A stretch of 64,000 nucleotides of DNA, taken from contig JAFUHF010000049.1 of the NCBI GenBank assembly GCA_017468985.1, forward strand, positions 1 through 64,000, written 5' to 3'. Shown piece after piece: positions 63,356-64,000 of this stretch (positions are counted from its first letter, which is position 1; each line of letters starts with the position of its first letter). The notes below the pieces were generated by a model that worked only from the letters and a program-made list of their open reading frames with translations, had not been told where the DNA came from and searched no databases. The position numbers and the translations under genes were made by a program. The stretch is from Bacteroidaceae bacterium. GTDB taxonomy: Bacteria > Bacteroidota > Bacteroidia > Bacteroidales > Bacteroidaceae.

Positions 63356-64000
63356 GGCAGGTCATCTTTAGGTGGTTGTTATTTATGGCATTGAACAGCA
63401 GTTCCATGTCAATCTGGGTCTCTTCTTCGTCCGCTTTGCGCAGGCTGATGCCCGTGGTACCGAGGGCGGAACTTTGCGAATACAGCAGCTTTTCCGGGAC
63501 TGCGTCGGTGTAGAGCCGGAAGGCGTAGCGATCGCTTATCTCAGCCGTGGAGGCGTCGAGCTTTACCTGCGAATCGCGCAGAATGACCATTCTGTCGAGC
63601 AGTTGCTCCACGTCGTGAACCAGATGGGTGGAGATCACCACCATCTGCTCTTCGCTTACTGCACTGGCCATGATGCGGCGAAACTGACTCTTCGAGGGAA
63701 TGTCGAGCCCATTGGTGGGTTCGTCCATCAGTAGTACGGGCACGCCCGTAGCTAAGGCGAAACAGATCATCACCTTCTTTTTGTGACCCATCGACAGGCT
63801 GCGTAAGTCTACGTCCATGCCCATGCCGAAGCCGTCAAGCGACGAGCGCAGTGTTTCGTCGCTGAAACGCTTGTAGAACGGGCGGAACGTCTTCACGAAA
63901 TACTTGAGCGAGGTTTTTGGCACGCTCGGTTCCTCGGGCATCAGATAGATGTCGCTCAGCGTCTTCAAGCGTCGCTCTGCTACGCTCACGCCATTGTAGG
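63348..64000 (-). CDS. ABC transporter ATPase, cut by the right edge
   Basis: The visible 217 residues hold the signature LSMGHKKKVMICFALATG (LSxGxKKK form), Walker B PVLLMDEPTNGLDI and the switch histidine in STHLVHDVEQ. Walker A is missing because the gene continues past 64000; the frame is open there, and the GTG at 63989 is internal. It belongs with the overlapping membrane protein and GntR regulator. Confidence 0.9.
   Translation of the reverse strand, partial: YNGVSVAERRLKTLSDIYLMPEEPSVPKTSLKYFVKTFRPFYKRFSDETLRSSLDGFGMGMDVDLRSLSMGHKKKVMICFALATGVPVLLMDEPTNGLDIPSKSQFRRIMASAVSEEQMVVISTHLVHDVEQLLDRMVILRDSQVKLDASTAEISDRYAFRLYTDAVPEKLLYSQSSALGTTGISLRKADEEETQIDMELLFNAINNNHLKMTCHE

Overview
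The window looks like a chromosome segment from a Bacteroidetes of the Prevotellaceae type. The evidence is a complete por/gld type IX secretion (T9SS) core operon, a CotH protein with a T9SS-style C-terminal tail, a fused SecDF, the ftsX-DUF3098-uppP-truB-queA-folK cluster, DUF4491 and DUF3098 proteins, a GH78/GH92 glycosidase repertoire, and promoters of the Bacteroidetes form TTTG-N19-21-TAnnTTTG. I see no intact rRNA or tRNA gene, no CRISPR array and no intact transposase.

Layout. 1-700 is the end of an integrated element abutting a broken tRNA-Arg(CCT)-like 3' half. 703-8900 holds a GH78 rhamnosidase and, convergently, a glycerol-3-phosphate block (glpD, glpT, a second organophosphate antiporter, a HAD phosphatase). 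9096-18000 holds a large CotH surface protein, secDF, a membrane EEP hydrolase and a rhomboid protease. 18259-20220 holds HU, a lipoprotein split into two overlapping frames, and a repeat-rich gap with a relic of a zinc-ABC ATPase gene. 20236-25199 is a plus-strand run (metallophosphoesterase, Lrp regulator, DUF4491, C26-M19 hydrolase fusion, glutaminyl cyclase-like lipoprotein, SufE), several joined by ATGA overlaps. 25184-29449 is the folK-ftsX housekeeping operon read leftward. 29707-33926 carries a Nim-family protein, miaB, a HAD-hotdog fusion and an rRNA-type methyltransferase. 34036-34575 is a degenerate tandem array with a 41-42 bp period. 34872-39183 carries a DUF1080/TIM-barrel sugar pair and a GH92 mannosidase.

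39451-43983 is the part most likely to be a new system. A LuxR-type regulator, an M56 (BlaR1-like) membrane metallopeptidase, an O-antigen-ligase-like membrane protein and a small TPR protein form one leftward unit; a lipoprotein forms the next. The C-terminal domain of the M56 protein is homologous to the lipoprotein (both end in EPFRVRFKMP plus one residue). The same 18-bp palindrome, TATCGTA-N4-TACGATA, sits 57-58 bp upstream of both the regulator and the lipoprotein, at the -33 position of each promoter. This parallels BlaR1, whose sensor domain resembles the beta-lactamase it induces.

44060-52132 carries an M16 peptidase, RidA, a LOG-family protein, an outer-membrane barrel, a DEAD-box helicase and a zinc-type ABC operon without a permease gene. 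52264-58265 is the T9SS porPKLMN operon. 58429-62061 holds a PRTase-like protein, codB and sdaA. The window ends in a GntR/ABC-transporter operon cut by the right edge. The T9SS core, the SecDF translocase, the glutaminyl cyclase-like lipoprotein and the CotH cargo-like protein all belong to the same general export theme.
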